A stretch of 44,620 nt of DNA from Methanobacteriota archaeon. Lineage in GTDB: Archaea > Halobacteriota > Methanosarcinia > Methanosarcinales > Methanosarcinaceae. This document shows positions 26,646-34,988 of this stretch, piece after piece. The position numbers and the translations under genes were made by a program. Under the pieces are notes generated by a model. It searched no databases. It saw nothing but the letters and a program-made list of their open reading frames with translations, and was not told the DNA's origin. Within the stretch, counting starts at the first letter, position 1; each line of letters begins with the position of its first letter. The DNA lies in contig JASGVX010000003.1 in NCBI GenBank assembly GCA_030054735.1, positions 65,532 through 110,151 on the forward strand, read 5' to 3'.

Positions 26646-28397
26646 TCACATTCCTTTTAGAGTTTCGGTATTAGTTGAGAGAACCTCTCTCCATCTGAAC
26701 CCCAGTTCCGATAAGGCTAGCCCTCCTCCGAGCAATGTGATTGAATTCTTTATTATGTGGTCCAGCACAGCGACAGTAAACCCAAGTTCAGGCCTGATGC
26801 CTCCAAGTCCGAATACTGCAGTAAGAGCAAGTTCATATGTCCCTATAGCTCCAGGAGTAATGGGAAAAGTTTTTGCGATATTTCCTATAGCGACAGCCAG
26901 AAATACCAGGGATAAGGTGAATGTTGAAGACATATTCACACCTGATGCCGGAAATGCTTTCAGGACCAAAAAGCAGGTAAAAATATCCATTCCCCATATA
27001 AGAAGGGAGGATGAAACTACCTTCAGAAAAGACCCGGGCCGGACTGCAACAATGCTCACCTGGTGGACAAAAGTGGAAGCGAATTCTTTTATTTTTTTCA
27101 GAGGCTCTCCCGAAGAATTAATAGAAGCCTTTTCTTTAACGCTCTTTTCACTGCGGCTTTCCCTGAAAGATAACGTAAACAGGGCTGCAAAGAAAAGGAG
27201 AACTGCAAACCCTGAGAACTGAATGAGGGACTCCATCCAGGAAGCAAGCTCGAAGCTGGCAGCTACGCCTGAAGATGCGAGCGCGGCAATGAAAGTAATT
27301 GCAATTATGTCAAAAACTCTTTCTACGGTCAGAGAGGAAAGGCTCGTTGTAAATGCAAGGTCTTTACTTTTTTTCAGGATGTACATCCTGCTAAAATCTC
27401 CTATTCTTGCGGGGAGGATAACATTTGCAGATTGGCTGATGAAAATGCTCCCGGTAAGAAATCCAAGCCCAAAATGCTTTCCAAGCCCGTTAAGGATCTG
27501 CTGGAAACGTAGTCCTCTGAGCGGCCAGGAGGCGCAGTAAACAAGAGTTGCAAGAGCCATAGTGCCTGGAGAGACCTGTTTGATATTTTCTATAACTTCT
27601 GCTGCTCCAAGAAAGGTTGTAGCAAGTGCGAGAATCAGAACTGCAAGAAAAGCTGTCAGGAATATTTTTCCTTTCCCTGAAAATAAGCCTGAAAAAAAGA
27701 GTTCCCACCAGAGGCGGAAGACCTCTGAGCCCATTCCAAGAATATCCTTTGTGAAGTTGACCTTACTTGATCCCCCATGCCTCCAGTAAACAGGGAACTC
27801 AAGAACCCTGTATCCCTCGTGCTGGGCTCTTACAAGCAATTCGGTATCCCAGAACCAGTGCTGGTTCTCAATTCCATCGAGCAATTCTAAGAGAGGCTCT
27901 CTCCTGAAAGCCTTGAAGCCGCACTGGTGGTCATAGAGTTTTGAATGCAAAAAAAGCCGAACAAGGGAGTTATATCTTCTGCTTGCAAATTCGCGCTTAA
28001 AAGGCCTTTTTGCATCGCTTTCAGACATTATTCTCGAGCCGGTGGCAAAGTCATAAGCATCCGTACTTACAGCTCTGATCAGCTTTTCCATGTAGCTCAT
28101 ATCCGTTGCAAGATCTACATCAATATAGCAGAGCACCTCTCCTGAGGCTGCCTTAAAAGCCCTGTTCAGAGCCCTGCCCCTTCCCTGGCGCTCATCGGAA
28201 TGCAGGTGTTTGACATAGGTGTACTGTTCCGAAAGCCTTGAGGCTATCCGGTCTGTACCGTCCGTGCTTCCGTCCTCTGCTATTATGATCTCAAAAGAAT
28301 TAGTTATCTTTGAAAGAGTATCTGCTGTTATCGAAACCGCATTTTCTATTCTGGCTGCTTCGTTGTAAGCTGGCAGAACTACCGAGACGCTGGTTAT
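26646..28397 (-). CDS. AglD-like glycosyltransferase 2 fused to UPF0104 membrane domain; start codon unclear
   Basis: N-terminal GT-A glycosyltransferase of the dolichol-phosphate hexose synthase type (VVLPAYNEAARIENAV, IIIAEDGSTDGTDR, ERQGRGRALN, YIDVDLATD). It is fused to a multi-helix UPF0104/lysylphosphatidylglycerol synthase-like membrane domain (about residues 260-570). Haloferax AglD, which charges dolichol phosphate with mannose for S-layer glycosylation, has the same layout. The frame is open from an in-frame stop just upstream, yet no ATG, GTG or TTG precedes the GT motifs. The first candidate is a GTG at 28136, which would remove the nucleotide-sugar fold. GAGG sits 8 bases before an ATA codon at 28397, giving 583 aa, and I place the start there tentatively. 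Confidence 0.75.
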   Translation of the reverse strand: MTSVSVVLPAYNEAARIENAVSITADTLSKITNSFEIIIAEDGSTDGTDRIASRLSEQYTYVKHLHSDERQGRGRALNRAFKAASGEVLCYIDVDLATDMSYMEKLIRAVSTDAYDFATGSRIMSESDAKRPFKREFASRRYNSLVRLFLHSKLYDHQCGFKAFRREPLLELLDGIENQHWFWDTELLVRAQHEGYRVLEFPVYWRHGGSSKVNFTKDILGMGSEVFRLWWELFFSGLFSGKGKIFLTAFLAVLILALATTFLGAAEVIENIKQVSPGTMALATLVYCASWPLRGLRFQQILNGLGKHFGLGFLTGSIFISQSANVILPARIGDFSRMYILKKSKDLAFTTSLSSLTVERVFDIIAITFIAALASSGVAASFELASWMESLIQFSGFAVLLFFAALFTLSFRESRSEKSVKEKASINSSGEPLKKIKEFASTFVHQVSIVAVRPGSFLKVVSSSLLIWGMDIFTCFLVLKAFPASGVNMSSTFTLSLVFLAVAIGNIAKTFPITPGAIGTYELALTAVFGLGGIRPELGFTVAVLDHIIKNSITLLGGGLALSELGFRWREVLSTNTETLKGM

Positions 28398-28892
28398 AAG
28401 AACAACCTCTTGATGTTTATTATAATATAAATTGAACTTTTATGCCATCTGCAATTTCATATAAAACTCTCTTTAATTCGAATAATCTCATATTTATAAG
28501 ACTTATTTGTGAAATCTGTTTTGATGCGTATTTATTAAAAGTATTTATGAAAAGTATTTATGAAACAATGTTTAGATACTAAAATAAATGATATATTTTA
28601 CTAAAATATGATTTATTTTACTAAAATATGATTTTTTGCCCGAGTCAGGTCTTTCTCTGAAAGTGGATAATTATAATGTCCCTTTTTACGTGACTTTCTT
28701 AAATTTATATATTGTGACTGGACCTTCATAAGCCAGTTCAAAATACGTTTTGTTCTCGAATTTATCTTGTTTTACATGATATATTTGCCGCTCAAGCTGT
28801 CCTAATATTACATATACAGTAGTTCACTAATTATTTAATTTTCATTAAACGATGTTTTCCGAAACCTATATATATTATGAAAACGCCGCCGT
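28398..28892. other. AT-rich intergenic region with short direct repeats
   Basis: 495 bases. It includes the 15-bp direct repeat AGTATTTATGAAA near 28540-28565 and the 23-bp repeat TTTTACTAAAATATGATT near 28596-28635. A TATA-like CTATATATATTA lies near 28867. No coding sequence was seen. Confidence 0.5.
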
Positions 28893-29141
28893 ATGTCTCT
28901 TTTTCCCTCTAAGTCTGGCTATGGTCCAAAAATCGAATTAAGGTCAAAAGAATGTACTGTTGCTGTGTTACAACCTCTCAAAGGTCATGTAACTATCAAG
29001 ATCAATGGCTCCTTTACAAATGAAAACATCTTTTCTATGGTTGTGAATATGGCAGTCAACAACTATTCTGTCCACTTAGTCTCTAAACAGTATCAAACTG
29101 TTGCTTGCGAAACATCCCTACTCTGCCATCTTAAAAACTAA
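28893..29141 (+). pseudogene. Truncated ISH3-like transposase, N-terminal fragment
   Basis: The 82-aa ORF (STVAVLQPLKGHVTIKING-like core: CTVAVLQPLKGHVTIKINGS, then SMVVNMAVNNYSVHLVSKQY and CETSLLCHLK) resembles the N-terminal part of Methanosarcina ISH3-type transposases, recalled from family knowledge. Those are roughly 350-400 aa with a DDE core, which is missing here. MITE B copy 3 starts within about 10 bases of its stop, so the rest was lost or displaced at that junction. Confidence 0.6.
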
Positions 29142-29147
29142 ATATAG

Positions 29148-29307
29148 TAGATTGTTTCAAAAATCAAACCATTTCTTCAATTGGATAATGAAATACCTTA
29201 ACTTTAAAAATAAATCCACTTAAAATAGAGAAAATTAGATATAAATTAACCTTATAGTGGAAATAATTGGCAGTTTTGTAGAATTAACTTTATTTTTGAG
29301 ACAGCCT
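29148..29307 (+). mobile_element. MITE family B, copy 3 (about 160 bp)
   Basis: The interior (TTCAATTGGATAATGAAAT, ATAAATTAACCTTATAGTGG) and right end (TTTTTGAGACAGCCT) match copy 2. The left end (ATTGTTTCAAAAATC) has drifted. It abuts the transposase fragment. Confidence 0.75.
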
Positions 29308-29398
29308 TTTTTGGACAAAATCAAAAATGATTAGGAATAGTCGTTCGGAACTACAGCAAATCAGAACTACTGGGAAAAACAGAAAGCTTCTGTAAGAT

Positions 29399-29450
29399 GG
29401 GTTTTTCCTGTTTTCGGGCACTAAAAAGTAAGCAAAAACAGGAAAAGCCC
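29399..29450 (-). terminator. Long hairpin downstream of thi4
   Basis: Arms GGGTTTTTCCTGTTTT (29399-29414) and AAAACAGGAAAAGCCC (29435-29450) pair over 16 bases with one mismatch, around a 20-base loop. It lies 26 bases past the thi4 stop on the minus strand. A 3'-end or transcript-stability role is inferred from position. Confidence 0.5.
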
Positions 29451-29475
29451 CGGTTATGGGCAGAATAAAAGCAAA

Positions 29476-30258
29476 TCAGAGCCCATTGAGCCTGTCAAGA
29501 GCAAGTTTTGCAGCTTTTTCTCCAGAAAGGAGCATCCCGCCAAAAACAGGGCCCATTCTTGGTGCACGGGTTGCGGCATTTGCAGCCATGCCTGCGACAA
29601 TCAGTCCTGGATAGATTTCCTGGGTTGCATCCACAGCCATGCGCTCACCGACCTCAGACCACATTGGCTTTTCCCCAAGCATGCCAAGTTCCCCGATCTT
29701 TGCATTTGGGATTTTACGGAGAATTGTGTTGCAGACAACTGCATCGTGCCCTGTCCCGTCGATTACGAGTTTTGTGCGGATCATGAGGGGGTCTACATGC
29801 AGGCGCTGTGCTGTAACAGGTCCCCAGTTGATGACTATGCCGGTAACCCTGTCATTCTCGCGGATCATAACGTCTTCAAAGCTCACAAGGTTAAAGACCT
29901 CAGCTCCCGCCGAAGTAGCCCCTGCAATCAGCTTCCCTACAGATTCCACGGAGTTTGCCACGTAATATCCAGACTCATATTCCTTATACCTGATCCCAAA
30001 GTCGTCCAGGACGCGGCATGCCTCTTCCTGCACAACTATACGCGGGAACATCATGCCTCCGGCCCACATGCCGCCCCCAGGTGACAGCTTCTGCTCGTAA
30101 ATGGCAACCTTTGCCCCTGCTTCAGCCAGGTACTTTGCAGCCACAAGGTTTGCAGGTCCCCCTCCTACAAGTGCTACATCGATGTCCGTGTAGTCAAGGA
30201 AAGTTTTAGAATACTCATCAAAAATTGCCCGTGTGATAATGACTTCATCGAGTTCCAT
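29476..30258 (-). CDS. thi4: Thiamine thiazole synthase, archaeal His-type Thi4
   Basis: Makes the thiazole precursor of thiamine from NAD and glycine. The 260-aa flavoprotein-like fold has the dinucleotide motif VGGGPANLVAAKYLAE (31-46), SPGGGMWAGGMMF and the closing VAGMAANAATRAPRMGPVFG. In yeast a cysteine supplies the sulfur in a suicide reaction. Here the equivalent loop reads QRLHVDPLMI with His154. Archaeal His-type enzymes use free sulfide with Fe(II) and turn over many times (family knowledge). Start ATG follows GAGAG. No thiamine riboswitch was seen upstream and no other thiamine gene is adjacent. Confidence 0.94.
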   Translation of the reverse strand: MELDEVIITRAIFDEYSKTFLDYTDIDVALVGGGPANLVAAKYLAEAGAKVAIYEQKLSPGGGMWAGGMMFPRIVVQEEACRVLDDFGIRYKEYESGYYVANSVESVGKLIAGATSAGAEVFNLVSFEDVMIRENDRVTGIVINWGPVTAQRLHVDPLMIRTKLVIDGTGHDAVVCNTILRKIPNAKIGELGMLGEKPMWSEVGERMAVDATQEIYPGLIVAGMAANAATRAPRMGPVFGGMLLSGEKAAKLALDRLNGL

Positions 30259-31180
30259 TTTAATCTCTCATAAAACTTATAAGATCGAAATTCCAGAGAA
30301 AACAACCCGGTTTTTTCAGAACTAAATCATGAATTGTTAACCCTGATCCATAAGCATTGAAATTTACATTTTGATACAGGGCATTGCTATTAAAGTTGTT
30401 GGAACCTGAAGGATAGATGGGGGAAGAAAAGTAATAGTCCTGAAGCGGCTTTAAGGACGGCAATATCAGAGCTTCAAATAAATTTTACCATCTACGAAAT
30501 TTCAATTTTGTGAGTACTTTTAGGGCGTGCGAAGATTTCGCTTTGCGCGGCTAGTGTTGCGCCATCCGTAAAATGTCTTAATAATTATATTGTATCGTAT
30601 TCATAAAGAATTCTAGGGATTCTTATGAATAGGTTAATTGGCAATTTACAACAGAAGATGCAAGGATTAAATTGGCACGACTTTATCCAACAATTCAGGA
30701 GTGACGAGACAGTAGAATAATAATGAAATTATGCCATGACATTGAATTGATTGGAGATTTAGAATTGCCTGTTTCCAGATTTGGGGTCAAAATCAATCTG
30801 GTTTGCTGATATATGCTTTAATCTCTATTGTCAGAGATTTCCAATATGATATTCAAAAAACAGAGTATCAACCTGAGAACTTCGAGAAGACATGAGCTTC
30901 TGGTATCTGATCAAAGCCTAAGCTTCTCTTGAGTAAGCCTTTTAAGTCCATAACTCTTGTTATGCGTCAACATGTACTTGAAATAAACATGTACCCATTA
31001 TTTGCTCCTGAGCCATTATGATAATATTCTTGTGTTTGGACAACGTCTTAGATTTGAATAATATTCCCTGATCCACATTGAGATCTTGAGATATTCAGAG
31101 CAGCCTCTTATAATCTGCCTTATTATTCAGGGATTTTATTCACAAATATTATACTGGATAAAATAGAGAGTAATTTTAAT
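30259..31180. other. Long non-coding region with degenerate MITE C and possible transposase debris
   Basis: 922 bases without a supportable gene. A family C left end lies at 30551 (below). Minus-strand reading between about 30770 and 30960 gives broken segments such as LLKRSLGFDQIPEAHVFSKF and, in another frame, VDTLFFEYHIGNL. These could be decayed transposase, but I cannot name a family. The region also holds the promoter of the rhomboid gene. Confidence 0.45.
30551..30715. mobile_element. Degenerate MITE family C
   Basis: The left end CTAGTGTTGCGCCATC resembles CTAGTGTCGCGTCAGC. A possible right end, GTGACGAGACAGTAG, lies near 30701-30715. The interior differs from the 24778 pair, and the length (165 bp) is about twice as great. 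The right boundary is uncertain. Confidence 0.4.
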
Positions 31181-31849
31181 ATGTTTAATCGCGACACACC
31201 ATATGGGTCCCGAGGCGGAACGATGGATAGAATCAAAACTTTTATCTCTGCAAGTCCCTCGATGACAATTATTTTCCTGTGTATAATTTCGTTTCTTCTG
31301 GAAATCGTTCCAGGCATAGGGTCTCTCTATATAAACGCTTTTCAGTTTGACCCTGGTTCTCTTATAACGAGACCCTGGACGCTTATAACATACATTTTCC
31401 TGCATTCTGGATTAATGCACCTTTTTTTTAATATGCTTGTCCTGTACTTTTTCGGGACTGCACTTGAGCGAAGGATTGGGAATAATCAGCTCCTTGTAAT
31501 CTTCTTTACTGCAGGAATTCTATCCGCAATAGGGTACACTTTCTTGAGCAGGCCCATTTTTGGTATTTACCCCGCTCCTATGATTGGTGCAAGCGGAGCT
31601 ATTTACGGGGTCTTTGCAGCTCTTGCCGTACTTGAACCGAATCTCAGGGTATATGTTTATTTTATCCCTATGCGCTTAAAGCATGCTCTATTGCTCTTTG
31701 CCATTTTTGATTTTCTTATGATCAATGCATCAGACATGATAGCCCATACCGCCCACCTGAGCGGGCTCTTTGTCGGAATTTATATGGGTTTTCGTATGAA
31801 GAAAATAGAAGAAAAATACATGAGAACGAGGTACTTCGGAAGGTGGTGA
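31181..31849 (+). CDS. Rhomboid-family intramembrane serine protease
   Basis: Cleaves membrane proteins within the bilayer. The 222-aa protein has about six membrane helices. Key motifs are HLFFNMLVLYFFG (His80 and Asn84 of the conserved HxxxN), GASGAIYG with nucleophile Ser138, and AHLSGLFVG with catalytic His192. The Ser-His dyad is intact. An ATG at 31223 (after GAGGCGG) would shorten the cytoplasmic start by 14 residues and is a real alternative. Its stop overlaps the next gene by seven bases. Substrates cannot be inferred. Confidence 0.9.
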   Translation: MFNRDTPYGSRGGTMDRIKTFISASPSMTIIFLCIISFLLEIVPGIGSLYINAFQFDPGSLITRPWTLITYIFLHSGLMHLFFNMLVLYFFGTALERRIGNNQLLVIFFTAGILSAIGYTFLSRPIFGIYPAPMIGASGAIYGVFAALAVLEPNLRVYVYFIPMRLKHALLLFAIFDFLMINASDMIAHTAHLSGLFVGIYMGFRMKKIEEKYMRTRYFGRW

Positions 31850-32274
31850 GGCTGGAGGAAGAGACTATTTCTCGGGACAGGCACTATCATCCGAGACCTG
31901 GTCACGGGGATAAAGTTCCAATCCAGATCTTAAACTTCAGGCGGGTTTTTGCAGCCTGGTCCCCAGAGCTGAAGCGTACTCTTTTTTTTGAAAAAACCCC
32001 TGAAGAGCCTGAAGAAGAAGGGCTTAAAAGGCTAAGAGAAGTTGTCCTACTTTATGTCTATGACTGGCTTGCAGGAAGGGAAGGAATAATAGAACTTAAT
32101 AATGCGGAATTTGGACTGTTTATGGAGGTTTACGAAGCTTTCCTTCAGAAATCAGGAGAAATTCAGTATAGCAGGCAGAAGAATGGACGAAAAACTGAAA
32201 ATATTTTTGAACTCCGGGAGTCTCCTTTTATTATCCGGGAAGTTAAAAAAGGACCTTTTTCCGATAAATTATAA
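31843..32274 (+). CDS. Hypothetical protein coupled to the rhomboid gene (143 aa)
   Basis: Not recognised. GTG start at 31843 (or GTG at 31846), overlapping the rhomboid stop, with GGAAG just upstream, so translation is probably coupled. The protein is charged and soluble: a basic N-terminal part (RDRHYHPRPGHGDKVPIQIL), an acidic middle (EKTPEEPEEEGLKRL) and a helical section (YVYDWLAGREGIIELNNAEF). No signal peptide or membrane segment. The overlap suggests a shared role with the rhomboid protease, but no function is claimed. Confidence 0.65.
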   Translation: MVRLEEETISRDRHYHPRPGHGDKVPIQILNFRRVFAAWSPELKRTLFFEKTPEEPEEEGLKRLREVVLLYVYDWLAGREGIIELNNAEFGLFMEVYEAFLQKSGEIQYSRQKNGRKTENIFELRESPFIIREVKKGPFSDKL

Positions 32275-32702
32275 TTCTATAAAATATATCTCATGTTCTA
32301 TAGCTAAAAACGTTTAATCTGGATGGCTTACTTATATCACAGAACCTACCTTTCCCTGAGCAGGCCAGAACTTTCAGTCAAGGCTCCCAGACAAGGTACA
32401 TTTAATACATTTTATTGTCAAAGTATGCAAATGTTTTACTACTGAAAAGCAAATATTTAGATATAATCAGATTATTACCCGAACTGCCGTGTATAAGGGT
32501 TTAAACTTGAAAAACCGCAGCTGTAAATTTATGTGTATGATGAACTACGACTTTCTTATGTTAAATACAAATAAGCCATTCAAGTGATGTGGGCAGGCTG
32601 TTGTAAACTCTATCGCCCTCAATGGTTAATTTCCATTTAATCGCTGGGTGATTAAAAGATGCGGGTTGAGTAAAACTGTAAGGATCACAGAGGACATTGA
32701 TA
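32275..32702. other. Intergenic region upstream of the NYN gene
   Basis: 428 bases. AT-rich, with no ORF, no tRNA-like fold and no MITE end that I could match. GAGG at 32690-32693 serves the next gene. Confidence 0.45.
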
Positions 32703-33281
32703 ATGAAGCCTGTAAAAAGCGGACTTGATTCCATTTCTAAATACCTCCGCACTAAAAAAGAAGTCGGCAGGAGGAAAATAGGACTTCTGGTAGACGGACC
32801 GAATATACTCCGAAAAGAGTTTGATGTAAATCTTGAGGAAATACGGGACGTTTTGAAGGACTACGGGAATATCAAGATCGGACGTGTTTTCCTGAACCAG
32901 TATGCCTCTGACAAGCTTGTTGAGGCTATTGAAAATCATGGACTTGAACCCATAATCTGTTCCAGTGACGTGGACGTGCGTCTTGCAGTTGAGGGCATGG
33001 AACTGGTCTACAATCCCAATATAGACACTCTTGCAATCGTAACCCGCGACGCGGATTTCAAACCGTTACTGAACAAAGCAAATGAGAATGGGAAAGAGAC
33101 CATTATCTTCGGGGTTGAGCCCGGATTTTCCACGGCACTTAAGAACTCTGCAGATTATGTCATTATCATGGACAAAAACCATATGAGCGGTTATGATGAA
33201 GATGAAGAAGGGGAACTTGATTCCTCAGAACATGAAGAATGCCCCGAAGACGAGTCTGAAGAATCTATTGAAAAGACCTGA
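32703..33281 (+). CDS. NYN-domain (LabA/DUF88-like) protein with acidic tail
   Basis: PIN-like metal-dependent nuclease fold, probably acting on RNA. From the ATG at 32703 (192 aa) it shows IGLLVDGPNILRKEF with Asp31, SSDVDVRLAVEGMELV and LAIVTRDADFKPLLNKA, which supply the usual acidic residues. It then shows KETIIFGVEPGFSTALKNSADYVI. The last 35 residues are mostly Glu, Asp and Ser. A TTG at 32697 is in frame, but ATG with GAGG 9 bases upstream is better. It resembles the archaeal TIGR00288 family. Target unknown; convergent with the marker 12 gene. Confidence 0.85.
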   Translation: MKPVKSGLDSISKYLRTKKEVGRRKIGLLVDGPNILRKEFDVNLEEIRDVLKDYGNIKIGRVFLNQYASDKLVEAIENHGLEPIICSSDVDVRLAVEGMELVYNPNIDTLAIVTRDADFKPLLNKANENGKETIIFGVEPGFSTALKNSADYVIIMDKNHMSGYDEDEEGELDSSEHEECPEDESEESIEKT

Positions 33282-33321
33282 TTTGCTATCTGATTCTTCT
33301 CTTTAAGGATACTCTCTCATA

Positions 33322-34299
33322 TCAGGAATAATCCACGTCTACCCCAAGAATACTTTTTTTCCCAGCAGATACGTCCCTTGCTATCTCGGCACAGCCTATC
33401 GCAGCATGCCATTTTCCAAGGCTTGGGCAGTCCTGACTAAGGTGTCTGCGGATTTTTTTCTGTATATATTCCACTTCTCCTACTGACCCTGCAAGAAAGA
33501 CGGCTCCGATAACTCCATACTCTTTCAGGAGAAGTTGCATTGAAACGATCTCCATGGCTGCAAAAAGGGCTATGGTATCAAGGGCGAGCAGGGCAGCTTC
33601 TTCCCCATTTTCGGCTGCATTAAGCAGTTCCTTCCTGTCTTTATAGAGGGACGTCTTCAGGACTCCTGCTTCCATGAATGCCTGATTCGCTGTCTGGAGC
33701 CCGTCATCAACATTCCTTATAGCCTGCAGGTCAAGAGGTCCGTGGTGAACTCCCGGAGCAAAAATGCAGGCATCGATTGCACCAACTACTTTTCCCAAAG
33801 CAACTGCAAGGGTTACAGTATTGGAGCTGATGTCTGAAACAACAAAGTCTTCGTAGCCCAAACACCGGATGTGGTATGCAATCCCCAGTTTTTCAGGGCT
33901 TGTGATATGGGAAAATACCTTCATTCTTGGGTCTACTTTACTTCTAGCGTGAAGACCAGGAATTGCTACTGCAGGAATTCCGGAGTTTCTAATGGCATCA
34001 AAGACTCTTGTGCCTCCTCCTGTCTTTTTTCCTGCTCCTTCCGTGCTCTGAAGCCCTCTTCCTTCAAGCTTCCTTATGTCTTTTATTTCGGAAAAACCAT
34101 CCCCCATTGAGTAGGTCAGGGCAATCAAATCAATATCTTCAACTTTGATTCCAAACTCTTTTTCAATGGATTCCAGGATTTCTTTTTCTGACATTGCAGC
34201 AGCTTCGGCCCTATCAAGTTCAAATGTCTGAACCTTTTCACCTTCGATAAGTGCAAAACGCATTGCTGTTGTTCCGTGGTCAATTCCTATGAATGCCAA
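33322..34299 (-). CDS. Methanogenesis marker protein 12 (UPF0285)
   Basis: A member of a family found essentially only in methanogens, with an actin-like ATPase (ASKHA) fold. MAFIGIDHGTTAMRFALIEG is the phosphate-binding opening. LIALTYSMGDGFSEI, TGGGTRVFDAIRNSGIPAV and GAVFLAGSVGEVEYIQ follow. Role unknown; an enzyme-activation or methanogenesis-linked task is assumed from distribution. I start it at a TTG (34299, 325 aa) preceded by AGGAGAG, which leaves 13 bases after the DUF2103-like gene. The ATG at 34326 would add nine residues, overlap the upstream gene by 14 bases and have no ribosome site. Confidence 0.88.
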   Translation of the reverse strand: MAFIGIDHGTTAMRFALIEGEKVQTFELDRAEAAAMSEKEILESIEKEFGIKVEDIDLIALTYSMGDGFSEIKDIRKLEGRGLQSTEGAGKKTGGGTRVFDAIRNSGIPAVAIPGLHARSKVDPRMKVFSHITSPEKLGIAYHIRCLGYEDFVVSDISSNTVTLAVALGKVVGAIDACIFAPGVHHGPLDLQAIRNVDDGLQTANQAFMEAGVLKTSLYKDRKELLNAAENGEEAALLALDTIALFAAMEIVSMQLLLKEYGVIGAVFLAGSVGEVEYIQKKIRRHLSQDCPSLGKWHAAIGCAEIARDVSAGKKSILGVDVDYS

Positions 34300-34312
34300 G
34301 TAATCTCTCCTA

Positions 34313-34669
34313 TTACGCAAGGGCATTTTTTATGATTTCATTTAATTCATTCATGATTCTATCCCCCTCCTCAGCGGTACCGACTGTTGTCACCAGCCTA
34401 ACTTCCTGAAAACTTCTGCCTTCTGAAAGCAATAGTCTCGGATTACCCCTGAAGTCAGCCCGCAGTACTTTTCCAGAAAGCTTTCCCCCTGCAACGCCTT
34501 TTACGGAAATTATGGATGGAATTACTTTTTTAATTTCAGGATGCTGGCTTACAAGCTTTATTAGTTTTTTTCCAGCTCTCCCTCCAATAATTGTAGTATG
34601 AGCCCCACCAAGTTTATTCTTTGAAGGGTTTTGAGCGTTTTCCTGTAAGCTGTCTTTATTCTCTGTCAT
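34313..34669 (-). CDS. DUF2103-like conserved archaeal protein (118 aa)
   Basis: Small archaeal protein that I assign tentatively to DUF2103, a predicted metal-binding family. Visible features are KLGGAHTTIIGGRAGKKLI near 20-38, VIPSIISVKGVAGGKLSGKV with many glycines, and LLLSEGRSFQEVRLVTTVGT. It is mixed alpha/beta with no membrane segment. It is followed closely by marker 12 and probably shares its transcript. The TATA-like tracts at 34765-34800 could be its promoter. Confidence 0.65.
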   Translation of the reverse strand: MTENKDSLQENAQNPSKNKLGGAHTTIIGGRAGKKLIKLVSQHPEIKKVIPSIISVKGVAGGKLSGKVLRADFRGNPRLLLSEGRSFQEVRLVTTVGTAEEGDRIMNELNEIIKNALA

Positions 34670-34988
34670 TTAGTCAAACCGGCTGACTTTACTTTTTTGT
34701 CGGTGCAATCCATTTTTGCTTTGTATTCACTGCTTTTTATTCATTCTCAGAAAAGTTCTTCTCTATATATTCTTTTTATATTTATAATGTATATCTATTT
34801 ACGAATTTGATGCGTAAAAATAATTCCTGGTAAAATACTTCAGGATTGATATGTGTCTCCTGCTTGCAAAAAAAGAGAATTCCAGATTCTCGGGCACAAT
34901 TATAAAATGTATCACATAATGCGCCGTTTCTGGACTAATTCCCGGTATTTTAAAGCTGCTTTTCCGTAAACCCGGCGTTCAATCAAAA
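34670..34988. other. Intergenic, promoter region of the DUF2103-like gene
   Basis: 319 bases, AT-rich. TATA-like runs (TTTTATATTTATAATG) lie at about 34780-34797, some 110 bases before the gene start on the minus strand. No ORF or repeat was seen. Confidence 0.4.

Larger units (their letters stand above)
29142..29475. other. Intergenic with MITE B copy and hairpin
   Basis: 334 bases between the transposase fragment and the thi4 3' end. It is filled by MITE B copy 3 (29148-29307) and a strong hairpin (29399-29450). Nothing else was seen. Confidence 0.7.

Noticed and set aside
26467-27222. A 251-aa plus-strand frame across the slippage repeat
   Set aside because: It is antisense to the glycosyltransferase membrane domain and to the arsR remnant; it begins in low-complexity repeats.
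28136-28136. GTG at 28136 as the start of the AglD-like protein
   Set aside because: It would discard about 87 upstream in-frame residues with clear GT2 motifs (PAYNEAARIE, DGSTDGT).
30259-30560. Thiamine pyrophosphate riboswitch upstream of thi4
   Set aside because: The conserved CTGAGA and ACCTGATCTGGATAAT-type elements are not present in the expected order on the minus strand.
32275-32700. tRNA or small RNA gene upstream of the NYN gene
   Set aside because: No cloverleaf, A-box/B-box pair or stable hairpin was found by eye.
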